Shown here one piece after another: positions 25,753 to 35,114 of a stretch of DNA of 64,000 bases. Origin of the DNA: JABSSA01 sp039984715 (GTDB lineage: Bacteria; Pseudomonadota; Alphaproteobacteria; Rhodobacterales; Rhodobacteraceae); NCBI GenBank assembly GCA_039984715.1, contig JBDWUA010000008.1, positions 269,709 to 333,708 of the forward strand, written 5' to 3'. Position 1 is the first letter of the stretch. The number at the start of each line of letters is the position of its first letter. A program made the position numbers and the translations under genes. Below the pieces are notes generated by a model that saw only the letters and a program-made list of their open reading frames with translations, was not told where the DNA came from and did no database searches.

Positions 25753-27029
25753 CAACCACATCATCCGACGTCATTCTGGAACGAATGATGGCTTTGCATC
25801 CAAAGCTCATCGACATGACTTTGGACCGGGTTTTTCGGCTGTTTGACGCATTGGGCAATCCGCAAAATGACCTGCCTCCGGTCATTCATATTGCGGGAAC
25901 CAATGGCAAGGGGTCGACCCAAGCGATGATCCGTGCGGGCCTTGAGGCCGAAGGCCACGCGGTGCATGCCTATACATCGCCGCATCTGGCCCGTTTCCAT
26001 GAACGCATTCGGCTGGCCGGTAAGGTGATCGAGGAAGATCATCTTACCCGGGTTTTAGACGTGTGCTATGAGGCCAATGGGGAAACCCCCATTACCTATT
26101 TCGAGATCACGACATGTGCCGCGATCCTTGCTTTTGCCCAAACCCCCGCTGATTTCACATTGCTTGAGGTGGGGTTAGGTGGACGTTTGGATACCACTAA
26201 CATCGTTGATCAACCGCGCCTGACTGTCATCACACCAGTATCGATGGATCACGAGGCCTTTTTGGGTGATACAGTTGCCAAGATTGCAGGCGAAAAGGCC
26301 GGCATCATCAAACGCAACGTCCCCTGTGTCGTCGGACCACAAGAGGACGACGCGTTGGAGGTGATCGAAGCACAGGCCGCGCGCAATGCCGCGCCAGTAT
26401 TGGCATATGGTCAACATTGGCATGCCGCGCCGGATCGTGATCGCATGGTGTATCAAGACGAAACCGGATTATTGGACCTGCCACGCCCTGCATTGTTGGG
26501 TGATCATCAGATCCAAAACGCTGGCATCGCACTGGCCGCCCTGCGCGAGCTGGGTATCGGACCCGATGCATGTGAACGCGCTGTGACGGACGCATTCTGG
26601 CCAGCCCGCATGCAGAAGCTACGTTCAGGGCCGCTGGTTGATATGGCAACACGTTCGGGCGCAGAACTATGGTTGGATGGTGGACACAACCCCGCAGCCG
26701 GCCAAGCGCTTTCTGCAACTCTAGGCCAAATGTCAAAACGTCCAGTTTTCTTGATCTGTGGAATGCTGAATACAAAAGACGTTCAGGGATATCTTCGCCC
26801 CCTTGCTAACGCGAGCGAACATCTAACGGCCATTGCCATTCCCGGTGAACAAAACACGTTATCCGCCGAAGACACGGCAGAATCGGCCAAAGCTGTCGGT
26901 TTCAAAACCGAAATCGCATCCGATTCTACATCCGCGCTTGAGCGAATTCTGAATGATTGTCCTGACGCACGGGTGTTGATCTGCGGATCATTGTACCTTG
27001 CGGGTCACATCTTGCGTGAACACGCATAA
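25749..27029 (+). CDS. folC: Bifunctional folylpolyglutamate synthase / dihydrofolate synthase
   Basis: FolC adds glutamate to dihydropteroate and to folates in an ATP-dependent Mur-ligase-type reaction. The 426-residue protein shows the P-loop IAGTNGKGST (about 47-56), the YTSPHL folate-site motif (about 76-81), LEVGLGGRLDTTN (about 139-151), TPVSMDHEAFLG (about 161-172, with the metal-binding His) and WLDGGHNP (about 308-315). The ATGA overlap with accD indicates one transcript. Confidence 0.96.
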   Translation: MTTTSSDVILERMMALHPKLIDMTLDRVFRLFDALGNPQNDLPPVIHIAGTNGKGSTQAMIRAGLEAEGHAVHAYTSPHLARFHERIRLAGKVIEEDHLTRVLDVCYEANGETPITYFEITTCAAILAFAQTPADFTLLEVGLGGRLDTTNIVDQPRLTVITPVSMDHEAFLGDTVAKIAGEKAGIIKRNVPCVVGPQEDDALEVIEAQAARNAAPVLAYGQHWHAAPDRDRMVYQDETGLLDLPRPALLGDHQIQNAGIALAALRELGIGPDACERAVTDAFWPARMQKLRSGPLVDMATRSGAELWLDGGHNPAAGQALSATLGQMSKRPVFLICGMLNTKDVQGYLRPLANASEHLTAIAIPGEQNTLSAEDTAESAKAVGFKTEIASDSTSALERILNDCPDARVLICGSLYLAGHILREHA

Positions 27030-27157
27030 AAAGTCATTCTCTATATGTCGAGAAAGTCACTCTATATTGACCATCCCTCATTGCTCGCTCCATATATTGC
27101 GGCGACAGGGGCGATCTCGTTTTCTTTGCTGCTGTCGTCGCTTTGGGGGAAGCGGAC

Positions 27158-27838
27158 ATGGAATGGCAAACAAACACATCGCCGTTTAGAGACGGCCGGT
27201 CGCCGAAAGGCGCAACCAAATCACACAGCAATCTCACGCTGTACGGGGTTCTTATCAGTTTTTTGTTTGTCGCGGCTGTGTTGGCTTTAATTCAACCGGG
27301 GGACAATCCCATCACGGCTGTCACAGAAGACGTCAAAGTCACGCCAAGCGTTGCGATCATAAAAGCGCCCGATGCCTTGCCCCACGTCCCTGCGCCGCCC
27401 GTTGAATATACCACGCGTCCGCCAATCATCGTGCGGAATGTTACCGCCGAAGACGTGCCAACAACGCCAGCAGAAATTGTCACGCGAAACACACCTGTTC
27501 TTTTGAACATCCCGGGACAACCCGCATCCAAAACGATTGCACGCTTGCTGCGTCAACCTATTCGCCTGACGGATCTTTCCGCGCAGCATCGAAGTTTATC
27601 TGACGTGGCACAGGTCACCCTTGAACGGTTAGGGCATTCTGCTTCTGGGGCAACAGTGTCATTGCAGGCCATGTTGGTTCAAGCTTTGGCGGAACAACAA
27701 ACGGACGCGTATATTGACGCGCTGATCAACACAGCCGCCGGTCAGGGCCATATTTCTATTCCGGTCAAATTGCGTGATCAGGATGGTCGTTTTAACACAA
27801 AACGGCTGCTGGATGAATTGATCCAAGAAGCCCGTTAA
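27158..27838 (+). CDS. Membrane-anchored hypothetical protein
   Basis: The 226-residue protein has one N-terminal transmembrane segment (LYGVLISFLFVAAVLALIQP, about 28-47), a Pro/Val/Thr-rich linker in the periplasm (about 48-120) and a small helical C-terminal domain. It has no recognised family. The ATG at 27158 has GGGGAAG upstream; the TTG at 27143 is less likely. The last codon overlaps convergent zapE by four bases. The TM plus proline-rich spacer resembles envelope-spanning or FtsN/TonB-like anchors in build only. Confidence 0.6.
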   Translation: MEWQTNTSPFRDGRSPKGATKSHSNLTLYGVLISFLFVAAVLALIQPGDNPITAVTEDVKVTPSVAIIKAPDALPHVPAPPVEYTTRPPIIVRNVTAEDVPTTPAEIVTRNTPVLLNIPGQPASKTIARLLRQPIRLTDLSAQHRSLSDVAQVTLERLGHSASGATVSLQAMLVQALAEQQTDAYIDALINTAAGQGHISIPVKLRDQDGRFNTKRLLDELIQEAR

Positions 27839-28896
27839 ACGCCCCAATCCGCGCTTTGCATTTCGCGCAGGCGGCTGGCTGTGCGTTCGAATTCAAATGT
27901 ACCTTCGCCTTCAAGGTACAACATCTCGGGTCGTGCCGCGGCCGAACAAATCAATCGGACTTTTGCCTCGTACAGCGCATCAATCAGCGTAACAAAGCGT
28001 TTCGCCTCGTTGAAGTTTGTGCGTGAAAGTTGAGGAATATCATCCAACATCAAGACTTTCACAGCATCCGCAATCGCCAGGAAATCGCCCGGCCCCAGAG
28101 GTTTGGCGCAAAAATCAAAAAAGGATGCGCGCGCAACTCCGTTCCGAAACTGAGGGATTTCAACATCCCTCCCCTTGATCCGCAACACCAATGGTTCCGC
28201 TTTAGAAGGGCTGAAATCACGCCATATCTCATCCATTTGCGCACGTGCTTTTGCACCCAAAGGTGAAAAATAGACAGGTGATCCAGACAGACGGTCTTGC
28301 CGATAATCAGTCGGTGAGGCCAATTCATGAACGGTCATGCGGTCTTTGATCAACTCAATGAAGGGCAGGAACAATTGTCGGTTCAGACCGTCCTTGTACA
28401 GATCATCCGGAACGCGATTCGACGTCGTCACAACCACGACACCCGCATCAAACAATTGTTGAAACAGCCGCCCGACAATCATTGCATCCGTTATGTCCGA
28501 GATTTGCATTTCATCGAAAGCAAGCACCTTGACCGAGCTGATGACATCCTGTGCAACAGGCACAATTGCATCATCGACACCGGATTGCCGCGCCTTGTGC
28601 ATGGCTTCGTGGATTTCTTGCATAAAGGCATGAAAATGCACGCGCCGCACAGGAATTTCACCTTCCAACTGATCGGCAAACATATCCATCAACATCGACT
28701 TGCCGCGCCCGACCCCACCCCAAAGATAAAGACCTTTGGGTGGTGGTGGGGGCTTGCGAAACAAACCCCGCTTTTCTGGCACGCTCAGCTCGGATTGGAT
28801 TCGAGAAAACTCAGGGATGACAGCTTCTTGGGCTGGGTCTTTGTTCAAAGTCCCCGCATCCAGAAGGTCAGTATAGAATGCCATGATGTCGCGCAT
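27835..28896 (-). CDS. zapE: Cell division protein ZapE (AFG1-like ATPase)
   Basis: ZapE is a P-loop ATPase related to mitochondrial AFG1/LACE1 that acts at the division ring under stress or low oxygen. The 353-residue protein has GLYLWGGVGRGKSMLMD (P-loop about 60-67), the FHAFMQEIH block (about 88-96), Walker B VLAFDEMQISDITDA (about 122-137) and VVVTTSNRVPDDLYKDGLNR (about 153-173), all typical of the family. Starts at residues 1 and 5 are both possible. It is convergent with the membrane-anchored gene. Confidence 0.93.
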   Translation of the reverse strand: MRDIMAFYTDLLDAGTLNKDPAQEAVIPEFSRIQSELSVPEKRGLFRKPPPPPKGLYLWGGVGRGKSMLMDMFADQLEGEIPVRRVHFHAFMQEIHEAMHKARQSGVDDAIVPVAQDVISSVKVLAFDEMQISDITDAMIVGRLFQQLFDAGVVVVTTSNRVPDDLYKDGLNRQLFLPFIELIKDRMTVHELASPTDYRQDRLSGSPVYFSPLGAKARAQMDEIWRDFSPSKAEPLVLRIKGRDVEIPQFRNGVARASFFDFCAKPLGPGDFLAIADAVKVLMLDDIPQLSRTNFNEAKRFVTLIDALYEAKVRLICSAAARPEMLYLEGEGTFEFERTASRLREMQSADWGV

Positions 28897-29031
28897 ATGA
28901 ATCGCTTACCCAATTGCTCACGAGAACAAAAGCTGCCGATCGCATCAAATTTCGTGATGGTCACCAAAGAACTTCTGATTTGACGTGCCGAATGATCCTT
29001 TTAGGGTCAGATCGGTCATCACGGGGTTAAA

Positions 29032-30318
29032 ATGTCCAAATCAACGCCACTTTTCACGCCCATCCTTTTCGTGGGCTGTGTCATTATCTTGGTTAATTTT
29101 GCCATTCGCGCCTCTTTTGGTGTGTTCCAAATACCCATCGCCGAAGAATTTGGGTGGTTGCGATCCGAATTCTCGATGGCGATTGCAATTCAAAATTTGG
29201 CGTGGGGTGTTGGGCAACCCATTTTTGGGGCAATCGCAGACAAGATTGGTGACCGCAAAGCCCTGATAACAGGTGCAATTGTGTATGCATTGGGGCTTGT
29301 CTTAAGCGCCGGCGCGACAACGCCTTTTGAACATCAAACATATGAATGGCTTGTCGGATTTGGCATTGCGGGAACTGGGTTTGGTGTGTTGCTTGCTGTG
29401 GTGGGGCGTGCGGCATCTGATGAAAATCGGTCCATGACCTTGGCCATAATCACGGCTGCGGGATCGGCAGGGCAAATCGTCGGGCCGTTATCTGCAGAAT
29501 GGCTGTTGACGATGATGCCTTGGCAAAGCGTCTTCCTGATTTATGCAGCATCGATCATTGCCGTCATGGTGCTGTTGCCCATGTTGCGATCCCCTGCCCC
29601 CGTCACCAAAGCAGAGCTAGAAGAAAGCCTTGGCAGCATCCTAAAGAAGGCATTCAAGGATCCGTCTTACACGCTAATCTTTCTGGGGTTCTTCAGCTGC
29701 GGATATCAGTTGTCTTTCATAACGGCGCATTTCCCCGCCTTTGTGACAGAAGTATGTGGCCCAATTGAACCCGGCTCGATCCTGCATGGGATGGGGGTGA
29801 CAACCACCAGCGGCTTGGGTGCGTTGGCCATCGCCTTGATCGGGTTGTCCAACATTGCGGGGACATTGCTGGCCGGATGGGCTGGTAAACATTTCCCAAA
29901 GAAATACCTGCTGGCCGGGATTTATACCGCGCGCGCCATTGTCGGAACAGCGTTTATCTTGTTCCCGATGACGCCACTGACTGTCGTTCTGTTTTCGATC
30001 GCGATGGGATCATTATGGTTGGCAACCGTCCCCTTGACCAGCGGGTTGGTCGCGCATATTTACGGGTTGCGGTATATGGGCACGCTATACGGCATCATTT
30101 TCTTTAGCCATCAACTGGGGTCGTTTCTGGGCGTGTGGCTGGGTGGACGGATGTATGACGCTTTTGGGTCGTATAACGCAGTGTGGTGGGTCGGAATTGC
30201 CATCGGAGCCTTTAGCGCCATTGTTCACCTGCCAATCAAAGAAACCCCGCTGATTGACCGGCTGCGATTGCCTAGAACCCAAACGGGGCTTTATCCCTGC
30301 CACCGATCAAGAATGTAA
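29032..30318 (+). CDS. Major facilitator superfamily transporter
   Basis: The 428-residue protein has twelve predicted hydrophobic segments and the MFS loop motif GAIADKIGDRKAL between helices 2 and 3 (about 69-81). The sequence resembles monocarboxylate/oxalate-formate type carriers (for example RASFGVFQIPIAEEFGWLR in helix 1), so an organic acid is the likely substrate, as an inference. The last 28 bases overlap the end of the convergent ornithine-cyclodeaminase-like gene, so the extra basic C-terminal tail (LPRTQTGLYPCHRSRM) is encoded opposite another gene. Confidence 0.88.
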   Translation: MSKSTPLFTPILFVGCVIILVNFAIRASFGVFQIPIAEEFGWLRSEFSMAIAIQNLAWGVGQPIFGAIADKIGDRKALITGAIVYALGLVLSAGATTPFEHQTYEWLVGFGIAGTGFGVLLAVVGRAASDENRSMTLAIITAAGSAGQIVGPLSAEWLLTMMPWQSVFLIYAASIIAVMVLLPMLRSPAPVTKAELEESLGSILKKAFKDPSYTLIFLGFFSCGYQLSFITAHFPAFVTEVCGPIEPGSILHGMGVTTTSGLGALAIALIGLSNIAGTLLAGWAGKHFPKKYLLAGIYTARAIVGTAFILFPMTPLTVVLFSIAMGSLWLATVPLTSGLVAHIYGLRYMGTLYGIIFFSHQLGSFLGVWLGGRMYDAFGSYNAVWWVGIAIGAFSAIVHLPIKETPLIDRLRLPRTQTGLYPCHRSRM

Positions 30319-31205
30319 CGCGCTGTCATCAAATCCAAATGCGCGCCGCCGCCATTTTTGAACACTGTGATGTCGTTCGACGATCTGACAAAGCGGGGCA
30401 AGTCATAGTAATCCGCCACCAAGTCATCGCGCGAGATCACGCCACGCGACAATGGGTCTTCGATTTCGCCGATATGTCCGATTGTGGTGGAAAAGCTGTC
30501 CACAAACACACGTGATCGCGTCAATGCCGCATCGTCAGCTTCGCGCATATCAGGGCGGTAAGCACCAATCAGATCGATGTGCTGGCCGGGCTGGAACCAT
30601 TCCCCTTTTAGGATCGGCGTCGTCGTCATCGTGGCGGATGTGACGATGTCAGCGCCTTGCACACCGATCTCAAGTTCATCAGCTACATCAATGTTCAGTT
30701 CATCAGCCATTTTATGTGCGCTATCCGGCGTCCTGTTCCAAACGGCAAATCGCGCCTTTGGAAAGGCCGCTGAATAGGCTGCATGCAACGTGCGTCCAAC
30801 CGTCCCTGCCCCGACAATCAAAATGCGTTCACTATCAGGTCGGGCCAATCGACGGGCCGCCAAAAGGCTGTCCCCGGCTGTCTTCCACTTGGTCACCAAA
30901 TGGAAATCGACAATCGCAGCAGGTGTTCCGTCTTGGTCGGAATACAGCGTGACCCCCCCATTGACCATCGGCTTGCCTACATCAGGGTTGCCGGGAAAAA
31001 TCGTGGCTGATTTAACCGCAATGCCAAGCCCGTTTATCCATGCCGAACGGCTGAGCAATGTGTCGTTGTCACGGTAAAGGAATGTGTCCCCGATTTCCGC
31101 CTTTGGCAGCGTGTGACCTGAGGCCAGCGCGTCCGTCAGGCCAATCCAATCGGCACATGCGTCCCCTTCGGCAAACGATATGTATGGGATCATGGACTTA
31201 CTCAT
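30291..31205 (-). CDS. Ornithine cyclodeaminase/mu-crystallin family protein
   Basis: The 304-residue protein has the Rossmann nucleotide motif GAGTVGRTLH (about 131-140) and the family pattern of NAD(P)-dependent cyclodeaminases and imine reductases, including WKTAGDSLLAARRLA (about 107-121) and DLIGAYRPDMREAD (about 211-224). The C-terminal stretch reads FKNGGGAHLDLMTA where ornithine cyclodeaminases have FKSVG-type residues. The substrate is therefore open: delta-1-pyrroline-2-carboxylate, alanine or others. It overlaps the HAD gene by ATGA. Confidence 0.88.
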   Translation of the reverse strand: MSKSMIPYISFAEGDACADWIGLTDALASGHTLPKAEIGDTFLYRDNDTLLSRSAWINGLGIAVKSATIFPGNPDVGKPMVNGGVTLYSDQDGTPAAIVDFHLVTKWKTAGDSLLAARRLARPDSERILIVGAGTVGRTLHAAYSAAFPKARFAVWNRTPDSAHKMADELNIDVADELEIGVQGADIVTSATMTTTPILKGEWFQPGQHIDLIGAYRPDMREADDAALTRSRVFVDSFSTTIGHIGEIEDPLSRGVISRDDLVADYYDLPRFVRSSNDITVFKNGGGAHLDLMTARYILDRWQG

Positions 31206-31825
31206 GGCTGAGCCTCCGCTTCGGTCAGCAACCCTTCCGCGACAAGCCGGGCGGCCCAGCCTTCTGGGTCAGTGAACAAATGCGTTTTCCATCCACGTTC
31301 GGATGCAGCAAAAATATTATCCGCTCGGTCGTCTGTGAAAATCAGCTCTGCACCGGACAATTTTGTCTTTGCCTCAAGCATCGCGTAAATTTCCGGGTCC
31401 GGTTTAATCACGCGCATGTGGCCGGATACGAAATCCTGATCGAACTCTCGCAAAAACGGGTAAAACGTGGCCGCATAATCATAGCTGTCGACGCCGAAAT
31501 TGCTTAGCGAAATAACGGCTATGCCCTTGGCCTGAAGCGCCTTCATCAGATGCACCGACAACGGAATTTCCGGTCGGGCAAATTCGATCCAATGATCGTG
31601 CCACATCCGAATTTCTTCTCGCCATTCTGGGTGTTTGTCCGCCCAGTCATAGATCGTCTGGCGGAACGGATGACCCAGATCGACCAGTTCATTCATCTCG
31701 TCCAGACCCGCCTGTTCAAACAATTGTTTGCGACGCTCTGGCCCGATCAGGTTGTCATAAAATGGTACCGGATCCCAGTGGATCAGAACATTACCAATAT
31801 CAAAAACAACTGCCTTGATCGTCAT
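31202..31825 (-). CDS. HAD superfamily hydrolase (IA type)
   Basis: The 207-residue protein starts at MTIKAVVFDIGNVLIHWD, which contains HAD motif I with the nucleophile Asp9 (DIGNV form, as in many haloacid dehalogenase-like phosphatases). Motif II is ISLSNFG (about 103-109), the lysine of motif III is in VIKPDPEIY (about 144-152) and motif IV is FTDDRADN (about 167-174). The start at 31825 is preferred because GAAAGGA lies upstream and the extra N-terminal residues of the longer frame are not HAD-like. The substrate is unknown. Confidence 0.9.
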   Translation of the reverse strand: MTIKAVVFDIGNVLIHWDPVPFYDNLIGPERRKQLFEQAGLDEMNELVDLGHPFRQTIYDWADKHPEWREEIRMWHDHWIEFARPEIPLSVHLMKALQAKGIAVISLSNFGVDSYDYAATFYPFLREFDQDFVSGHMRVIKPDPEIYAMLEAKTKLSGAELIFTDDRADNIFAASERGWKTHLFTDPEGWAARLVAEGLLTEAEAQP

Positions 31826-31829
31826 CGTG

Positions 31830-32282
31830 TTATCCTTTCGCCGCGCGCACCGCGCGTTCCAACGCATCTAAAAACCGGGACCTGTCGGATTTTGAAAACG
31901 GGCGACCACCGCCCTGCCGAAAAGGGTCGGCCGAGCGTAAATCGGTCATCAGATCGCGCATGGCCAATGCTTCGCCCACATTGGCCTGGGTCAAGGCTTC
32001 TCCGTTGTGTTTGATCACGCGCGCGCCAGCTTCCACACATTTGGCGGCCAATGGCATATCTGATGTCACCACAACGTCGCCAGCCCCAGCACGGTCCGCG
32101 ATCCACATATCCGCAACATCAGGTCCGTCTGGCACGATCACCATCTCAACCAACGGGTTTTGCGATGGACGCAACCCACCGTTGGACACAAACTTCAAAT
32201 CCAGCTTGTGGCGTGTCGCAACGCGTTCGGCTTCGGCCTTGACCGGACAAGCGTCGGCATCCACGTAAATCGTCACGTCCAA
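31830..32282 (-). CDS. YaiI/YqxD family protein (DUF188)
   Basis: The 150-residue protein matches the conserved UPF0178 family, with YVDADACPVK at the start, VPDGPDVADMWIADRA (about 50-65), GDVVVTSDMPLAAKC (about 68-82) and GGGRPFSKSDRSRFLDAL near the end. Members have a PIN-like fold and no defined role. It overlaps fghA by ten bases and precedes the HAD gene by four bases, so the genes are co-transcribed. Confidence 0.93.
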   Translation of the reverse strand: MDVTIYVDADACPVKAEAERVATRHKLDLKFVSNGGLRPSQNPLVEMVIVPDGPDVADMWIADRAGAGDVVVTSDMPLAAKCVEAGARVIKHNGEALTQANVGEALAMRDLMTDLRSADPFRQGGGRPFSKSDRSRFLDALERAVRAAKG

Positions 32283-33103
32283 AGCGCCTCGGCATGGAAT
32301 GCCACGTGATCTTCCATGAAGCTTGAGACGAAGAAATAGCTGTGATCGTATCGTTTTTGCAGGCGAACATTTCCGGCAACACGCCGCGCTGCGACCGCTT
32401 GGGCCAACGTTTCTGGACGTAACAGGTCAATAAATTGATCACTGGCACCTGTGTCGACAAGCAAGGGGATATCCAAGCCGACATCTGACATCTGAACGCT
32501 GGCATCGTGCTTTTGCCATGTGCTTTCGTCGTCGCCTAAATAGGCTGACAGTTGCTTGCGCCCCCAATCCGCACCCGTTGGATTACAGATCGGCGCAAAG
32601 GCGGACACTGATTTGAAACGACCGGGATGTGCCATCGCCAACGTCAAAGCTCCATGGCCCCCCATGGAATGGCCGGTGATGGATTGCCGTTCTAAATCCA
32701 CCGCAAAGTGTTTAGCGGCAAGGGTTGGCAGTTCGGATGCGATATAGGACCACATTTTGAAATGGGGTGACCAAGGGGATTGCGTGGCATCCACATAAAA
32801 CCCAGCGCCCTGTCCCAAATCATAGTTTTCGTCATCCGCAACATCATCCCCACGCGGAGACGTGTCCGGAAAAATCAACCCAATCCCTTGTTCGGCCGCC
32901 CAAACCTGAGCACCGGCCTTAACCATCGCGTTTTCATGTGTGCAGGTCAGTCCAGACAAATACCAAAGCAAGGGAACCGAACCGTCTTTCGCCTCTTCGG
33001 GCAGAAACAATCCGAAGGTCATATCACAAGCGCATGTTTCACTTGCATGGGAATAGACGCCTTGAACGCCTCCAAAACAGCGATTTTCCGAAACGGTTTT
33101 CAT
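32273..33103 (-). CDS. fghA: S-formylglutathione hydrolase
   Basis: FghA hydrolyses S-formylglutathione to formate and glutathione, the step after FrmA. The 276-residue esterase-D-type protein has YLSGLTCTHENAM (oxyanion region, about 48-60), the nucleophile serine in GHSMGGHGAL (about 143-152), APICNPTGADWG (about 169-180) and the catalytic His near DHSYFFVSSF (about 252-261). It begins a minus-strand operon (fghA, yaiI, HAD, cyclodeaminase-like). frmA lies about 23 kb away, so the two steps are not in one operon here. Confidence 0.96.
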   Translation of the reverse strand: MKTVSENRCFGGVQGVYSHASETCACDMTFGLFLPEEAKDGSVPLLWYLSGLTCTHENAMVKAGAQVWAAEQGIGLIFPDTSPRGDDVADDENYDLGQGAGFYVDATQSPWSPHFKMWSYIASELPTLAAKHFAVDLERQSITGHSMGGHGALTLAMAHPGRFKSVSAFAPICNPTGADWGRKQLSAYLGDDESTWQKHDASVQMSDVGLDIPLLVDTGASDQFIDLLRPETLAQAVAARRVAGNVRLQKRYDHSYFFVSSFMEDHVAFHAEALWT

Positions 33104-33153
33104 AAGTTGAACTCTCCCCTACACCCATTTGCTATCGAAGCTTGGGCATTCTC

Positions 33154-34089
33154 TCAAGCTTGGAAGCCACTGACCCACGCAATCACACCCGTAAGTGTGA
33201 CGATACTGATGACAGTTGAAATCAGAATTGCCGCCGAAACGCGTTGTGGTGCAACCCCGTAATGCTGCGCGAGTATAAACACATTGCCCGCCACTGGCAT
33301 CGCTGCCGCCGCGATCACAACGCCCGCTGAAAACTGGTTGATCTCGAACAGGTATAACACAGCCACTGCGACACAAAGCGGATGCAGGAACAACTTGCAG
33401 GCACTTAACCAAACCGCGATGGACAATCGTTCCGCTGATTTTGACGCCAACGAGGCCCCAATAGCGAACAATGCGCCGGGCGTAGCCGCAGCCCCCAAAA
33501 GTTCTAAAAAATCCGCCATGGGCGTTGGTATCGGCACCTGCAAAGCAGACCACAAAAGACCAAGCGACATCGAAACGATCATCGGATTGCGGATCAGGCC
33601 CAGACCAATTGTGCGCAGAATGCCAATCGACATCCGCCCATCCCGATACCCCACGATCAAGATCACGATAAGCGATGAAAAAACGATCAGATCCACGGTC
33701 AGAACCAAAATGACAGGACCAACAGCCGCATTCCCCAACAACAATGCCAACATTGGAATGCCCAAGAACCCGACGTTCCCGATGACAGAACATTGTGCTT
33801 CGATCGCGATTGTCGGCACATCCAACCCGCGCAGAATGCCAACACACGCCGCCAGAATATACACAAATGCCGTCGCGCTTAGATAAGCCAAAACCAATTG
33901 ACCGTCCCAAAACTCGGCAAACTCCAAGCTGGATGAAAAGCGGAAAATCATGGCCGATAAAGCAAAGTAAAACACAAACTTTGTCAGATACGCTGTTGCT
34001 TCTTCGCTAAAGAACCGCGTGCGTCCTGCCCAGTAACCAAGGCCGATGAGCAGAAAGAAGGGTAAGGTTTTCAGGAAGATGGCCAGCAT
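33154..34089 (-). CDS. AEC (auxin efflux carrier) family transporter
   Basis: The 311-residue protein has ten hydrophobic segments and the AEC/PIN-like pattern: FLKTLPFFLLIGLGYWAG at the start, NVGFLGIPMLALLLG (about 105-119), and a second half beginning with RNPMIVSMSLGLLWS (about 166-180). AEC carriers of this size in bacteria move malate, malonate or related organic anions. The substrate is not indicated by neighbours. It lies upstream of fghA on the same strand with about 50 bases between, so co-transcription is possible. Confidence 0.88.
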   Translation of the reverse strand: MLAIFLKTLPFFLLIGLGYWAGRTRFFSEEATAYLTKFVFYFALSAMIFRFSSSLEFAEFWDGQLVLAYLSATAFVYILAACVGILRGLDVPTIAIEAQCSVIGNVGFLGIPMLALLLGNAAVGPVILVLTVDLIVFSSLIVILIVGYRDGRMSIGILRTIGLGLIRNPMIVSMSLGLLWSALQVPIPTPMADFLELLGAAATPGALFAIGASLASKSAERLSIAVWLSACKLFLHPLCVAVAVLYLFEINQFSAGVVIAAAAMPVAGNVFILAQHYGVAPQRVSAAILISTVISIVTLTGVIAWVSGFQA

Positions 34090-34174
34090 TTCCCAGCCTT
34101 ACTGCAGCGCGGGCTTGCCGCCAAGCCTGATCTGCCGATCTGGGCAAGGGTGGCAGTAAAAAAGGATACATCGC

Positions 34175-34202
34175 AAAAAAAGGGCCGCCCTGTCGGCGGC
34201 CC
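34175..34202 (-). terminator. Rho-independent terminator of the amino-acid binding-protein gene
   Basis: On the minus strand the arms GGGCCGCC and GGCGGCCC (34182-34189 and 34195-34202) form a perfect stem around a short loop, followed by seven T residues. It lies just downstream of the binding-protein stop at 34227. Confidence 0.92.
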
Positions 34203-34226
34203 GAATGTTCAGACTTAGCGTTGGAG

Positions 34227-34997
34227 TTACAGACCCCATTTGGCTTTGGTTTCGTCAAAAAAGCCTTTCGCCGTTTTCACTTTGACCCAATTGTTCACAT
34301 AGTTGATCCAAACCTGGTCATCCTGTGGCAACAACATTGCGATTGGGGAAGGCGACCGAGGTCCAGTACCAGGAACTTGCACGACGCCATGTTTGTCTCG
34401 AAGCGTTGATCCTTCGATGTTTGAGGTGATGAACACATCAGCCCGCCCTGCCAGCACTTCTTGGAACCCACGCGCGGGGGCTTCGACGACTTTGATATCC
34501 GCATTCGGGAACCAATCGCGCACCAATCCTTCGAATGTGGTGCCAAGTGTTGTGGCGACTTTTACGTCCGGTTGATTGATGCTGTCATACCCGTCGAATT
34601 TTTCAGCTTTGTCGGCCGATGTGAAAGGCATGATTTCAACTGAGATATAGCTTTCGGAAAATCCTGCGGCTTTCATACGTGCGGGCGAAATCGAAGCGGA
34701 CCCAGACATGTGGTATTTACCCGCAACAACACCGTTCACCAGTGTTTTCCAATCCGTTGGAACAAATTCGACCTCAACCCCCAGATCGGCAGCCAGTTCA
34801 TTCGCCACGTCAATGTCGTACCCTTTATAGCTGTTCGTTGCGGGGTCACGCACTGACATTGGATTCCAATCCCCAGTCGTGCCAAATTTCAAAACACCAC
34901 TGTCCAAAATCTCATTCAATGCTGATTGAGCTTGCGCCGTTGCACCTAACGCCAAAGTTATCGCACCTGCTGCAAGAATTTTGGTCCACTGTTTCAT
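34227..34997 (-). CDS. Amino acid ABC transporter substrate-binding protein
   Basis: The 256-residue protein has a Sec signal peptide (MKQWTKILAAGAITLALGATAQA) and is a family-3 periplasmic binding protein. It shows GVLKFGTTGDWNPMS, YKGYDIDVANELAADLGVE (the conserved G-[FY]-D-[IV]-D-[LV]-A signature) and an ATTLGTTFE motif after a central hinge. These features fit polar amino acid or related compounds. The start at 34997 has AGGACC upstream; the longer frame is rejected. The ATPase and permease genes are divergent, with 117 bases between, so both sides probably share a control region. Confidence 0.93.
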   Translation of the reverse strand: MKQWTKILAAGAITLALGATAQAQSALNEILDSGVLKFGTTGDWNPMSVRDPATNSYKGYDIDVANELAADLGVEVEFVPTDWKTLVNGVVAGKYHMSGSASISPARMKAAGFSESYISVEIMPFTSADKAEKFDGYDSINQPDVKVATTLGTTFEGLVRDWFPNADIKVVEAPARGFQEVLAGRADVFITSNIEGSTLRDKHGVVQVPGTGPRSPSPIAMLLPQDDQVWINYVNNWVKVKTAKGFFDETKAKWGL

Positions 34998-35114
34998 TTC
35001 GGGTCCTCTGATTGTTTTAACGCCGGGATGTGGCGCTTTCAGTATTGAAATAGGGGATATTCCTAACCTAACCTCAAGCGGAATCTTCTGGGGAAAGAAG
35101 ATTAGGGGGAATGG
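34998..35114. promoter_or_regulatory. Divergent promoter region of the amino-acid ABC system
   Basis: This 117-base gap separates the binding-protein gene (minus) from the ATPase/permease genes (plus). It is AT-rich around 35040-35070. Promoters in both directions are expected here, but no clear -35/-10 pairs or operator could be assigned by eye. Confidence 0.4.

Noticed and set aside
33119..33910. 263-codon frame overlapping the AEC transporter gene on the same strand
   Set aside because: Out-of-frame reading of the carrier gene; the AEC frame fits the family over its full length.
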